Numbered from the stretch's first letter, positions 34,287 to 43,379 are shown. The stretch is 64,000 nt of DNA from Rathayibacter oskolensis (GCF_900177245.1 NZ_FXBM01000002.1:930001-994000), one strand, 5' to 3'. The notes: generated by a model from the sequence alone, not told the origin. Made by a program: numbers and translations.

Positions 34287-34292
34287 ACTCTA
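34287..34292 (-). promoter_or_regulatory. -10 element, leaderless start of the Nei-like gene
   Basis: TAGAGT on the minus strand ends six bases before the GTG. Confidence 0.5.
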
Positions 34293-34331
34293 GGTGCCGT
34301 CGCTGCGGGGGAGTCAGGAGCCGCGGAGGCC

Positions 34332-37166
34332 TCAGCGAGCGCTGTAGGCCTGCTCGTAGCTCTTCTCGGAGCCGTCCTTCGCGGTCACGTCGATCGTCGC
34401 CACTCCGGCCTTGATCGGCCGCAGGAGCGTGAGGAACGTCACCGAGAACGACTGGCCGGGCTTCACCGAGCTCTTCGTCCGCGTTCCGTAGGGCGTCGAG
34501 ATCTCGATCGCGACCGCCTCCGGGCCGTTGTTGACGGCCGTCACGGTGAGCGACCGCAGGAGCCCGAGGCGCTTGGTCTGCGCGCTCGTCGCGACGTCGA
34601 TGGTCGAGACGACCGTCTCGGGCAGGTCGATCCCGACGACGACCGGGTCGTGGTCGCTCGAGCGGAAGGCCGACGTGTCGTAGAAGATCGTCGCGTTGTA
34701 GTCGTAGCGGCTGTACTCGAGGGCCACCGACTCCCCGCTGTTGATGTTCCACGTGTCGACGCCGGTCACCGTCGCGTCGGCGGCGGGGGAGGCGAAGACG
34801 TGGTCGAGGGAGCCGACGGCGCCGTCGAACGAGTAGGAGTACTTCCCGTCCTTCGAGCCCTGGTCGATGAACCCGGCGTCGGTGATGACCTGCACCGGGT
34901 CCTCCTTCGAGTAGGCGTTGAAGTCGCCGAGGAGGTAGACGAGATCGGTCGCCTTCTCGGTCTCGAGCCGCTCGGCGAACGCGACGAGCGCGGTCGCCTG
35001 CGCGACGCGCGAGGCGTTGGACGCTCCCTGGCCGTCGCCCTGGTCGGCGTCGGCGCCCTCTCCCGAGCCCTTCGACTTGAAGTGGTTCACGATCGCCACG
35101 AACTCGCTCTCGGCGTCCCCGATGAGGCGGAACTCCTGGGCCAGCGGCTTGCGCGCGTTCGAGAATGCGGTCGACTCGGTGAGGATGACCGACTCGCCGA
35201 CGGGCTCGATGACGGCCTTCTTGTAGATGAAGGCCGTGCGGATCACGTCCTCCTCGGCGATCGGCGGGAGCGCGGCGGGCGAGGGCACGTACGCCCACAC
35301 CTCCGAGCCGGCCGCCGTGTTCAGTGCGGCGGTCAGCGTGGCGAGCGCCTCGTCGCGGGGCTTGCCGAACTTGGCCGAGTTCTCGATCTCCTCGAGCGAG
35401 ACGACTCCGGCGCCGAGGGTGTTGATGGCGGTGACGATCTTCGCCTGCTGGCGCTCGAGGTCATCGGCGTTCGCCGCGCCGCGGGCGTCGCAGCCGCTGT
35501 TCACCGTGACGGGGTCGCCGTCGCGGTCGGTGTAGAAGGTGCAGCCGGTGATCGAGTCGCCGGTGGTCGAGAAGTAGTTGAGGACGTTGAAGGAGGCGAT
35601 CGAGAGGTCGCCGCCGACGGACTCGGGCTGCGCCTCGCGCGTGTTCTCGAACGTGGCGGGCTGCACCGTGGCGGCGTTCTCGACCGTCAGCTGCGTCGTG
35701 GGCTGGAAGGCCCAGGCGTTGTTGCGGTAGTCGAGGACGACGGGGCGGGTGAAGCTCACCGGTGCGCCGACGCGGATGGGCTCGGACGTGGTCAGGTAGG
35801 GCAGCGGGATCGCCTTGTTCGCGGCGGACCCGAGGAAGTTGATCGAGGCTCCGTCGTCGAGCGTGACGGCGCGCGCGGCGTTGTCGGCGACCACGGCGGC
35901 CAGCTCGGGGGTGCCCGGGCGGGCGACCTCGGTCGGCGTCAGCAGCGGCGAGTCGCCCGCGGCGAGGCCGATCGAGCCGTAGCTGTTGAGGTCGTAGGTG
36001 TCGGTGACGGTGTAGTCGCCCTGGGGTGCGATCAGCATGCTCTCGAGGACCTCGCGCTCCGCGGTCGTGCGCGGCAGCGCGACGGTCGCGGGCGTCGGGG
36101 CGAGCGCGGGAGTGTCGAGTCGCACCACGGTCTCCGCCGAGGTCGGGGTGAGCTCGGTGAGCCCGTTGAACTCGCTGACCGCGCCGGTGATCCGCAGGTT
36201 GTCGCCCACGGCGACCGAGCCGACCGAGGCCGAGGAGTAGACGAAGACGGCGTCGGAGGCGGTCGGCGCCTGCGCGCCGCCGGTGCCGGCGGTCTGGATG
36301 ACGTAGCCGTTGTAGCCGCCGGAGGGGTAGCGGGCGGTGACGACGCCGGTGGTCGTGACGGTCTGCCCGACGAGCGGTGACGCGTCTCCGGTGCCCTGGA
36401 TCTCGGCGATCGACACGGTCGGCGCCTCGGTCGGCGGGGTCGTCGGAGTGGGGGTCGGCGTGGCAGTGGCCGTCGCGGTCGGCGTCGGAGTGGGCGTCGG
36501 GCCCTCGCCGGACGCCTCGGGCGTCATGTCGCCGAGCGCGAAGTCGGAGGCGTTGACGTCGGTGTCGCCCGTGGGGGAGTCGGCGCGCGCGATCGACTGC
36601 GTGAGGGTCGGGACGGTCGCCGCCGCCGACTCGAAGGTGTTCGAGCTGCCGTAGCCGAGGAGGTCGAGGACCGCGTCGGGCTGCTCGGCGGCTCCGGTGG
36701 GGGGCGCGACGAGGGTCGTCGTCCCCTCGACGAGGAAGAGCGTGCCGCCCGCCGCGGCGATGTTGAGGCCGTTCGCGGTCTGATCAGCCGCGGGGAGCGG
36801 AGCGCCGTTGGTGCCGTTGCTCGCGCCCTGGATCAGGAAGTGCCCGTCGGCCGGCACCGTGCCGGTGAGGGCGACGGTCGTCGTCGGGTTCGCCGTGCCG
36901 GTCGCGGAGCGGTACTGCAGCGAGAGGCCCGAGAGCGCGACGTCGGCGTCGGTCGGGTTGTAGAGCTCGACGAAGCGGTTCGCGTAGGTCGCCCCGGCGG
37001 AGCCTCCGCGCGCGAAGACCTCGCTGATGACGAGCTCGTCACCGCTCGGTGCGGCCGACACCGGCGCGGCGACGAGGGGAGCGGCGACGAGCGACAGACC
37101 GGCGAGGGCCGCCAGGCCGAGCCCGCGCCTCCGTCGACGCTCGGGCAGCACGGGGGCCTCTGGCAT
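34332..37166 (-). CDS. ExeM/NucH family extracellular endonuclease
   Basis: A 944-aa secreted nuclease. A signal peptide (to about residue 38, PVSAAPS) leads into a lamin-tail-like domain (VISEVFARGGSAGATYANRFVEL). A Pro/Thr repeat linker follows at about 215-245, then an OB-fold (QTVTTTGVVTARYPS). The endonuclease/exonuclease/phosphatase domain holds IASFNVLNYFSTTG, VSLEEIENS, NHFKSKGSGEGAD, LLGDFNAY, and SSDHDPVVVGI, all its catalytic stations. The end is a short beta domain with no wall-sorting motif. It probably degrades external DNA for phosphate or nucleosides. ATG with GAGAGGACC upstream. Confidence 0.92.
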   Translation of the reverse strand: MPEAPVLPERRRRRGLGLAALAGLSLVAAPLVAAPVSAAPSGDELVISEVFARGGSAGATYANRFVELYNPTDADVALSGLSLQYRSATGTANPTTTVALTGTVPADGHFLIQGASNGTNGAPLPAADQTANGLNIAAAGGTLFLVEGTTTLVAPPTGAAEQPDAVLDLLGYGSSNTFESAAATVPTLTQSIARADSPTGDTDVNASDFALGDMTPEASGEGPTPTPTPTATATATPTPTPTTPPTEAPTVSIAEIQGTGDASPLVGQTVTTTGVVTARYPSGGYNGYVIQTAGTGGAQAPTASDAVFVYSSASVGSVAVGDNLRITGAVSEFNGLTELTPTSAETVVRLDTPALAPTPATVALPRTTAEREVLESMLIAPQGDYTVTDTYDLNSYGSIGLAAGDSPLLTPTEVARPGTPELAAVVADNAARAVTLDDGASINFLGSAANKAIPLPYLTTSEPIRVGAPVSFTRPVVLDYRNNAWAFQPTTQLTVENAATVQPATFENTREAQPESVGGDLSIASFNVLNYFSTTGDSITGCTFYTDRDGDPVTVNSGCDARGAANADDLERQQAKIVTAINTLGAGVVSLEEIENSAKFGKPRDEALATLTAALNTAAGSEVWAYVPSPAALPPIAEEDVIRTAFIYKKAVIEPVGESVILTESTAFSNARKPLAQEFRLIGDAESEFVAIVNHFKSKGSGEGADADQGDGQGASNASRVAQATALVAFAERLETEKATDLVYLLGDFNAYSKEDPVQVITDAGFIDQGSKDGKYSYSFDGAVGSLDHVFASPAADATVTGVDTWNINSGESVALEYSRYDYNATIFYDTSAFRSSDHDPVVVGIDLPETVVSTIDVATSAQTKRLGLLRSLTVTAVNNGPEAVAIEISTPYGTRTKSSVKPGQSFSVTFLTLLRPIKAGVATIDVTAKDGSEKSYEQAYSAR

Positions 37167-37292
37167 GGGTGGTCCTCTCGATCGCCGTTCCGGGGAACGG
37201 GTCCCTCCGCGGGGGAGGGTGGGGTGCAGGTGTCCCAGAAAGGGGCACAGATGGTCACGCTATGCAGTGCGGGTGCCCGCGCTGTGAACCCG

Positions 37293-37307
37293 ACGTTTCA
37301 TGAACGT
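37293..37307. promoter_or_regulatory. palindrome in the nuclease promoter region
   Basis: ACGTTTCATGAACGT has 5-bp perfect arms and lies 127 nt upstream of the nuclease start, in the most A/T-rich part of this divergent region. It is placed to act as an operator; the regulator is unknown. Confidence 0.4.
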
Positions 37308-37372
37308 AAACTCACCCACCGACATCGGCGCGGCCCGGCCCCTCCTTGCGGCCGACACCCGGGAAAGCGCGC

Positions 37373-37378
37373 CAGACT
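37373..37378 (+). promoter_or_regulatory. -10 element, leaderless start of the 145-aa protein
   Basis: CAGACT ends six bases before ATG 37385. The weaker first base lowers confidence. Confidence 0.35.
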
Positions 37379-37384
37379 CGCAGG

Positions 37385-37822
37385 ATGATCTCCTTCGAAC
37401 TGGCCAGGGCCCTGCGGACCGCGGGTGTGCGCTGGTCCCCGGTCACCGGCGACCGCTTCCGGATCGAGCGCGAGGGGTTCGACGGCGATGTCTTCACGGT
37501 CAGCGACATGACCATCGAGGCGCACGAGTACGCCAGCGGCACCGTGCTGGGCTTCAACGGCACGACGGAGTGGGCGCTCGACTCGGTCTCGCTCGAGGAC
37601 TCCCTCTGGCTGCCCCGGGAGGATCAGCTGCGCGAGCTGCTCCGGGGCACCTTCCGCTCCCTCCGCCGCCTCGACGGCGGTCGCTACGCGGTCGAGGTGG
37701 AGCTCGGCGGGCGGCCGCAGGTGTTCGAGGACGACGCCGCCGAGAACGCCTACGCCGAGGCGCTGCTCGCCCTGGTCAGCTCGGTGGCCGTCGACCTCGA
37801 CGACGTCGACGAGATCGCCTGA
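37385..37822 (+). CDS. conserved hypothetical protein (145 aa)
   Basis: A 145-aa soluble protein, strongly acidic at the C-terminus (VDLDDVDEIA). It contains DRFRIEREGFDGDVFTVSDM, EYASGTVLGFNGTTEWALDSV and LWLPREDQLRELLRGTFRSL. I recall similar proteins in Microbacteriaceae being labelled as pilus assembly related, but nothing in this sequence supports a pilus role. ATG 37385 follows a possible leaderless -10. It is convergent with Ku and the two stops touch. Confidence 0.7.
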   Translation: MISFELARALRTAGVRWSPVTGDRFRIEREGFDGDVFTVSDMTIEAHEYASGTVLGFNGTTEWALDSVSLEDSLWLPREDQLRELLRGTFRSLRRLDGGRYAVEVELGGRPQVFEDDAAENAYAEALLALVSSVAVDLDDVDEIA

Positions 37823-38809
37823 TCAGGAGGCCTTCTCGACCGACGCGTCCTCGGTCTTCTTCGCGGCCGGCTTCTTGGCCGCGGGCTTCTTCGCGGCCGG
37901 TTTCTTCGCCGGAGCCGCCTTCTTCTTCGGCGCCTCCTCCTTCTCGTCGTCCGACGTGGAGGCGGCCGCCGTCTTCTTCGAGGCCGGCTTCGCGGGCGCG
38001 GTGTCGGCCGCTCCCGCCTTCGCCCCGCGGCTGCGCTCGACCGAGCGCTTGAGCGCCTCCATCAGGTCGAGCACCTCGCCGCCGCCCTCCTCCTCCGGCC
38101 TCTCGCCGAAGGTCGCCGCCGTGTCGAGGGCGTCGCCCTGCTCGATCTTCGCGTCGATGAGGGTGCGCAGCTGCACCTGGTAGGCGTCGGTGAACTTCGC
38201 CGCGTCGAAGTCCTCGGAGTAGGAGTCGACGAGGTGGGAGGACATCTCGAGCTCGCGCGCGGCGATCCTCGTCGTGCCCTCGAGGGAGGGGAACTCGACC
38301 TCGCGGACCTCGTCGGCCCACAAGAGCGTCTGCAGCATCAGCAGCTTGCCGCGCACCCGCAGCGCCGCCAACCGGGTCTTCTGCCGCAGGGCGAACTCGA
38401 CGATGGCGGTGCGGTCGGTCTCCTCGAGGGTGCGCCTCAGCAGCACGTAGGCCTTCGGGGAGGAGGAGTCGGGCTCGAGGATGTACGCGCGGTCGAACAT
38501 GATCGGGTCGACCTGGTCGCTCGGCACGAACTGCACGACGTCGATCTCGCGGTCGCGTTCCTCCGGCAGCGCCTTCAGCTCGTCCTTCGAGAGCACGACG
38601 GTGCGCTCGCCGTCGTCGTAGGCCTTGTCGATGTGATCGAAGCCGACGACCTCGCCGCAGATCTCGCACTTGCGCTGGTAGCGGATCCGCCCGCCGTCGG
38701 CGTCGTGCACCTGATGCAGCGCAATGTCGTGGTCCTCGGTCGCGCTGTAGATCTTCACCGGCACGTTGACCAGGCCGAAGGTGATCGCGCCCTTCCAGAT
38801 GGCTCGCAT
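37823..38809 (-). CDS. ku: Ku protein (non-homologous end joining)
   Basis: A homodimeric DNA-end-binding ring protein, 328 aa. It starts MRAIWKGAITFGLVNVPVK, the usual Ku beginning, and has IRYQRKCEICGEVVGFDHIDKAYD, YILEPDSSSPKAYVLLRRTLEE and LLMLQTLLWADEVRE. After residue about 260 it carries a low-complexity K/A/P/E tail ending in repeats of AAKKP. Such tails in bacterial Ku bind DNA and allow internal sliding. The usual partner ligase LigD is not in the window. The ATG is clear by homology; no promoter is obvious. Confidence 0.95.
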   Translation of the reverse strand: MRAIWKGAITFGLVNVPVKIYSATEDHDIALHQVHDADGGRIRYQRKCEICGEVVGFDHIDKAYDDGERTVVLSKDELKALPEERDREIDVVQFVPSDQVDPIMFDRAYILEPDSSSPKAYVLLRRTLEETDRTAIVEFALRQKTRLAALRVRGKLLMLQTLLWADEVREVEFPSLEGTTRIAARELEMSSHLVDSYSEDFDAAKFTDAYQVQLRTLIDAKIEQGDALDTAATFGERPEEEGGGEVLDLMEALKRSVERSRGAKAGAADTAPAKPASKKTAAASTSDDEKEEAPKKKAAPAKKPAAKKPAAKKPAAKKTEDASVEKAS

Positions 38810-38949
38810 GCGCCCAGTGAACACCGTCGGCCGTCGCGGCGGGAACCCCTGGTGCTGCGGTCCGCCGTGTCGGCCGGACGCGGCGGAGTCGGAGGAGCGG
38901 TCGAGCGAACTCGACGTCCTCCCGGCGGACGGGTGTCGAATGGGTGACC

Positions 38950-39594
38950 ATGAGCGATGAGACCCGGCCCGCCGACAGGCTCCGAGCGGCGCTGCGAGCC
39001 CCCGATGCGTCGTCGAGACTGCAGGCCGCGATGACCGCGGGGACACGGCCCGCCGACGAGTACGCCGCCGTGCTCGTCGAGCAGTGCGCCGTCGAGACCG
39101 ATTTCGGGGTGCGCGAGATGCTCACCTGGGCCCTCACCCGGCACGACCCGGCGATCACCGTCGAGCTGCTCCTGCCGGAGCTCGAGTCGGAGTCGCCCCG
39201 GGCGCGCAGCCAGTCGCTGCACACGCTGTCGAAGGTGGGCGATCCGCGGGCGTGGCCGGCGATCACTCCGGCGCTGCTGCACGACGAGCACCCCGAGGTC
39301 GCCCACGCGGCCTGGCGCACCGCCGCGCGCCTCGCGCCGGAGAGCGAGCGCCCCGCGCTCGCCCGGCAGCTCGCCGAGCACCTCGGCGAGGGCGACCGGC
39401 CGGAGCAGCGGAGTCTCACCCGCGCGCTGCTGATGCTCGGTGATGCTGCCGCGCCTGCGCTCGAGGCCGCCGCGCAGTCCCCGGAGCAGGCCCGGCGATT
39501 CCACGCCCTCGCGACCCTCCGCCTCCTCGCCGACCCCGAGGAGGACGTCGAGGAGGCCTTCGCCCGCGCCCGAACGGATCCCGGAACGCAGTGA
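38950..39594 (+). CDS. HEAT-repeat protein
   Basis: A 214-aa alpha-helical protein with repeated pairs such as VREMLTWALTRHDPAITVELLLPEL, SQSLHTLSKVGDPRAWPAITPALL and VAHAAWRTAARLAPESERPALAR. This is the HEAT/armadillo-like pattern, a scaffold for protein or nucleic acid contacts. Enzymatic residues are absent. ATG 38950 is preferred; GTG 38944 in frame is possible. It is divergent from Ku (140 nt apart) and ends at a strong bidirectional terminator. Confidence 0.75.
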   Translation: MSDETRPADRLRAALRAPDASSRLQAAMTAGTRPADEYAAVLVEQCAVETDFGVREMLTWALTRHDPAITVELLLPELESESPRARSQSLHTLSKVGDPRAWPAITPALLHDEHPEVAHAAWRTAARLAPESERPALARQLAEHLGEGDRPEQRSLTRALLMLGDAAAPALEAAAQSPEQARRFHALATLRLLADPEEDVEEAFARARTDPGTQ

Positions 39595-39681
39595 GGCGTC
39601 CCGCCCGGTCGAGACGTTCCGATCGGCCGGGACGCCCCGACGGGAGCGGGACGTCTCGCAGTCGCCGGCGTCCGCACGCGA

Positions 39682-39726
39682 CGGAGCCGCCCGGCCGTCG
39701 AGAGGATCGACGACCGGGCGGCTCCG
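39682..39726. terminator. bidirectional terminator
   Basis: A 20-bp stem (one mismatch) with a 5-nt loop: GGAGCCGCCCGGCCGTCGA (39683-39701) against 39707-39725, extended by C39682-G39726. It lies between two convergent genes. Confidence 0.85.
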
Positions 39727-39742
39727 GTGGGGTGACGCGGGA

Positions 39743-41515
39743 TCAGCCGCGGTCGTGAGCCTCCGCGTGACGGCGGCGGAAGACGGCGAGCAGGAGCCCG
39801 CCGACACCGCCGGCGATCAGCAGGCCGCCGATGCCGAGCGGGAGGCCGGCGTCGGCTCCCGTCGCGGCGAGGGTGGCCTTCGAGGGCTTCGTCGGGGCGG
39901 CGTGACCCGCTCCGGCCGTCGGGGTGCTGCTCGGGGTGGGCTCGGCGGTCGGCGCCGTCGTGGGCTCCGAGGTCGGAGTCGTGGTCGGCTCCGTGGTCGG
40001 GACCGCGGTGGGCTCGGCCGTCGGAGTCGCGGTGGGCTCGGCGGTCGGGGTCGGCTCCGGCGTCGTCGGGTTCTTCTCGGCGTCGATCGCGGAGGTGTCC
40101 TCTGCGAACGAGGCGGTCACGAACGCGATCGCCTTCGAAGTGATGCCGAGCGCCTCCTGGTTGATGTTGGCGATGTCGTCACCGGCCGAGTGGTAGTTCG
40201 GGTCGTGCGTGATGCCGACGGTGCCGCCGAACAGCGCGGCCTCCTCCTCGGTCTTCACATCGTCCGCGCCGGTGAAGAGGCCGGAGGAGGGGATGCCGAC
40301 CGAGATGAAGCCGTCGTAGTCGCTGCGTCCGTCGAACGCCGTGTCGATCCACGGCTGGTCGATCGAGTCGAAGTAGTCGGTGAACGCCTTCTCGGTGGCG
40401 ATCGAGCCCGCGGGGACCTCGACCGGCGCCTCGTAGGTGGACTCGTTCGCGTCGTACACCGAGATCACGTAGTTGGGCGACGCGACCATGTCGAAGTTCA
40501 TGTAGGTCGCGATCTTGTCCGCCTCCTCCTGCGTGAGCGAGTCGACGTAGTTGTAGGAGCCGACCAGGCCGACCTCCTCGGCGCCCCACCAGGCGAACCG
40601 CACCGCATTGGTGGTCTCGCCCGCCTCGGCGAGCTGCACGGCCGTCTCGAGCAGGGTCGCCGATCCGGAGCCGTTGTCGTTGAGGCCGGGGCCCTCGGGC
40701 ACGCCGTCGAGGTGCGCGCCCAGCATGACCACGTTGTCGTGGTCGCCGCCCGCGGTCTCGGTGATGATGTTGAAGGTCTCGACGACGGTCGTCGTCTGCT
40801 CGATGGTCAGGCTTGCCGACGAGGGGAGACCCGCCAGCAGCGTCTCACCCTCGGCCTGCGTGATGCCGACACCGGGGATCGCGGCCTCGTCCTGCGCACC
40901 GTAGGTGCCGTTCAGGGCGTCGCTCGGAGCGTTGTCGTAGATCAGGATCGCCGAGGCGCCGGCCGCACCGGCGGCGATCGACTTGTCGAGGAAGGGGCAG
41001 ACGCCGCGGCTGACCAGGGCGACCTTGCCGGTCGCGTCGACTCCGGCCCAGGCGTCGGCCGTGCAGCCCAGCGGGTCGACCGGCGTGACGAGCTCGCCGG
41101 TGACACCGCCCTCGGGGGTCGACGGAGTGAACTCCATCGGGGTGCCGACGACGGCCGGGGTCGTCGTCAGCGAGAAGGCGTCGATCGTCTGCGTGGAGGT
41201 CGAGAACTCCTGGCGCTCGGTCGTGTAGCCGGCGGCGGCGAGGACGGCCTCGACGTACTGCCCGCTGAGCTCGTAGCCCTCGGTGCCGATCGCGCGGTTG
41301 CCGTCGTTGGCGTCGGCGATCGCCTGGAAGGCCTCCAGGTGGGTCATGATGCCGTCGACCGTCACGGTCTCGGCGAAGTCGACCGGCTCGACGGCGCTCG
41401 CCGTCGGGGCGAAGGCGAAGCCGGCGACGATGGCGCCGGCTCCGATCATCGCGCTCGAGCCGATCAGTGAGCGTCGGCGCCGAGCGCCTCCGGCTCCGTG
41501 GGTGGTGTTCGCCAC
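39743..41515 (-). CDS. secreted, wall-sorted M28 metallopeptidase with PA domain
   Basis: A 590-aa zinc aminopeptidase exported to the wall. The signal peptide ends near FAPTASAVEP. A protease-associated domain spans about 115-235 (GKVALVSRGVCPFLDKSI). The M28 core has the zinc ligands in GAHLDGVPEGPGLNDNGSGS, AWWGAEEVGLVGS, NFDMVASP and THDPNYHSAGDD. A Thr/Pro/Glu repeat stalk follows at about 450-530. The C-terminus has the class E sorting signal LAATG (549-553), a hydrophobic helix, and a basic tail FRRRHAEAHDRG. GTG 41515 has GAAAGGG seven nt upstream. Confidence 0.92.
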   Translation of the reverse strand: MANTTHGAGGARRRRSLIGSSAMIGAGAIVAGFAFAPTASAVEPVDFAETVTVDGIMTHLEAFQAIADANDGNRAIGTEGYELSGQYVEAVLAAAGYTTERQEFSTSTQTIDAFSLTTTPAVVGTPMEFTPSTPEGGVTGELVTPVDPLGCTADAWAGVDATGKVALVSRGVCPFLDKSIAAGAAGASAILIYDNAPSDALNGTYGAQDEAAIPGVGITQAEGETLLAGLPSSASLTIEQTTTVVETFNIITETAGGDHDNVVMLGAHLDGVPEGPGLNDNGSGSATLLETAVQLAEAGETTNAVRFAWWGAEEVGLVGSYNYVDSLTQEEADKIATYMNFDMVASPNYVISVYDANESTYEAPVEVPAGSIATEKAFTDYFDSIDQPWIDTAFDGRSDYDGFISVGIPSSGLFTGADDVKTEEEAALFGGTVGITHDPNYHSAGDDIANINQEALGITSKAIAFVTASFAEDTSAIDAEKNPTTPEPTPTAEPTATPTAEPTAVPTTEPTTTPTSEPTTAPTAEPTPSSTPTAGAGHAAPTKPSKATLAATGADAGLPLGIGGLLIAGGVGGLLLAVFRRRHAEAHDRG

Positions 41516-41693
41516 AGGTGGTCCCTTTCGTCGATGACAGGGGCCGTCGGATCGACGACCAGCGCCGCGCCGAATCCTGGGACTCCGCAACGCCTTCGTC
41601 GAGGCTATTCACAGGGTGCGGGCGAGCACACCCCTTCGGGGCAGATTTCACGGGCCGGAAACACCGCGGGGTGCGGGCGGCCGTCGCCGGCCG

Positions 41694-42416
41694 TCAGAGC
41701 GTGGCCGGGCTCTCGGCCCACTCGCGGAGCATCGCCGTGGTCTCGCGAGGACGGTCGCGGTGCGGGCTGTGGCCGGCGCCGGCGACCACCGCGTAGCGCA
41801 CGCGCGGGTTGGCGCGGAGCACGTCGGCGGCGAGGCTCGGCGGGAAGAAGGTGAAGATCGCCGGGTCTCCGGCCAGGACGAGCACCGGTGCCGTGAGCGC
41901 TGGGACGTCGGCGAGCAGATCCCACGGGTCGTTCTCGTCCAGGGTCGCGGCGACCGCGGCGGGATCCGCGGCGCGGGCGGCGAGCAGCTTCTCGGCGCGG
42001 TCGCGCTCGTCCCACGCCGGTGTGTCGGCGGCGAGGTCCGCGGCGGACACCGTGAGGGCGGCGAGCTCGCCCTCGCGCACCTCCGCCCGCACGCCCTCGC
42101 CGAGTCGGAGGACCGGGTCGAGCAGCACCAGGCGCTCGGTCCAGCCGGAGTCGCGCGCCGCCGCCCGCACGGCGATCGCACCGCCGAGGGAGTGCCCCAC
42201 GACCAGCCCCCAGGCTCCCCGGCCCGGGCGCTGGGCGAGTGCGTCGTCGGCGTAGTCGTCGTGGCGCGAGGAGCCGCCCCGCGCTCCTGCGCCGTGCCCG
42301 CGGAGGTCGGGAGCCGTGACCGTCCAGCCCGCCGCGCGCAGCTCCTCGGCGAGCCGCCACCAGGTGCCGGAGGCGCCGCCGAGGCCGTGCAGGAGGAGTG
42401 CGTCGCGGTTCGTCAT
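41694..42416 (-). CDS. alpha/beta hydrolase
   Basis: A 240-aa cytoplasmic hydrolase. Oxyanion loop LLHGLGGASGTW, nucleophile serine in VVGHSLGGAIAV, and histidine in VAGAGHSPHRDRP; the acid residue is probably in LVLAGDPAIFTFF. Substrate is unknown; haloalkane, ester and lactone hydrolases share this form. The ATG follows TAGCCT by six bases, a leaderless signature. It is followed by no close gene in the same direction. Confidence 0.85.
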   Translation of the reverse strand: MTNRDALLLHGLGGASGTWWRLAEELRAAGWTVTAPDLRGHGAGARGGSSRHDDYADDALAQRPGRGAWGLVVGHSLGGAIAVRAAARDSGWTERLVLLDPVLRLGEGVRAEVREGELAALTVSAADLAADTPAWDERDRAEKLLAARAADPAAVAATLDENDPWDLLADVPALTAPVLVLAGDPAIFTFFPPSLAADVLRANPRVRYAVVAGAGHSPHRDRPRETTAMLREWAESPATL

Positions 42417-42422
42417 GCGGCC

Positions 42423-42428
42423 AGGCTA
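42423..42428 (-). promoter_or_regulatory. -10 element, leaderless start of the hydrolase
   Basis: TAGCCT on the minus strand ends six bases before the ATG. Confidence 0.5.
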
Positions 42429-42537
42429 GGCGCAGCGCGACGGCTCGAGACGCGGCTTCCTGCGCACTCTGCTGGTCGAGCAGCCGCCGGATGAGGGGTA
42501 TCGAGATCGATATCCCCACGTGGTCCGCGGAGCGTGC

Positions 42538-43356
42538 TCAGTCGAACCGCGGGTCGCGGCCGGTGCGCTCGCCGGTCGCCAGGGCGCCGATGCCCGCCAG
42601 ATCCTCGTCGTCGAGCGCGAAGCCGAAGACGTCGAGGTTCTCGGCGATCCGCGCGGGTGTCACCGACTTCGGGATCACGACGACGCCGAGCTGCACGTGC
42701 CAGCGGAGGACGACCTGCGCGGGCGAGACGCCGTGCTTCGCCGCGATCCGCGCGAGCACGGGCTCCTCGAGCAGGCGACCGCGCGCCAGCGGCGACCACG
42801 CCTCGGTCACGATGCCGTGAGCGGCGTCGAAGGCGCGCAGCTCGTCCTGCGGGAGTCGCGGATGCAGCTCGACCTGATTGATCGCGGGGACGACGTCGGT
42901 CTCGCCGAGGAGGCGCTCGAGGTGCTCGACGGCGAAGTTCGACACCCCGATCGACCGGGCGCGACCCTCCTGCTTGATGCGCTCCAGCGCGCGGTAGGTG
43001 TCGACGTAGCGGTCGCGGGAGGGGATCGGCCAGTGCACGAGGTAGAGGTCGACGTAGTCGGCGCCGAGCAGCTCGAGGCTGCGGTCGAAGGCCGCGAGGG
43101 TCTCGTCGAAGCCGTGGTCGTCGTTCCAGACCTTGGTGGTCACGAAGACCTGCTCGCGCGGCACTCCGCTCGCCCGGATCCCCTCGCCGACTCCGCGCTC
43201 GTTGCCGTAGAGCGTGGCCGTGTCGACGTGCCGATAGCCCGCCTCCAGTGCGGTCGCGACGGTGCGGGCCGCTTCGGCGTCGCCGATCTTGTAGACGCCG
43301 AGTCCGAGCTGGGGGATCGCGCGGCCGTCGTTCAGGGGGATGAGGGGAGTGGTCAT
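42538..43356 (-). CDS. aldo/keto reductase
   Basis: A 272-aa NADPH-dependent reductase of the AKR5-like group (2,5-diketo-gluconate reductase type). It begins with LIPLNDGRAIPQLGLGVYKI. The catalytic tetrad is visible: D in YRHVDTATLYGNE, Y in the same block, K in VTTKVWND, and H in LYLVHWPIP. The cofactor end is VVIPKSVTPARIAENLDVF. Start ATG 43356 keeps the normal N-terminus; ATG 43365 would add three residues. GGAGGG is just upstream. The gene after it (higher coordinates) is only 23 nt away, so the two may share a transcript. Confidence 0.9.
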   Translation of the reverse strand: MTTPLIPLNDGRAIPQLGLGVYKIGDAEAARTVATALEAGYRHVDTATLYGNERGVGEGIRASGVPREQVFVTTKVWNDDHGFDETLAAFDRSLELLGADYVDLYLVHWPIPSRDRYVDTYRALERIKQEGRARSIGVSNFAVEHLERLLGETDVVPAINQVELHPRLPQDELRAFDAAHGIVTEAWSPLARGRLLEEPVLARIAAKHGVSPAQVVLRWHVQLGVVVIPKSVTPARIAENLDVFGFALDDEDLAGIGALATGERTGRDPRFD

Positions 43357-43379
43357 GCCCTCCATGCTTCCACGGGGCC

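Noticed and set aside
37273-37310. PHO box upstream of the nuclease
   Set aside because: GTTCA-type units occur on the minus strand but 16 bp apart, not the 11-bp spacing of known PHO boxes.
41516-41590. N-terminal extension of the M28 peptidase
   Set aside because: It would place 25 polar and basic residues before the signal peptide; GTG 41515 has a good ribosome site.
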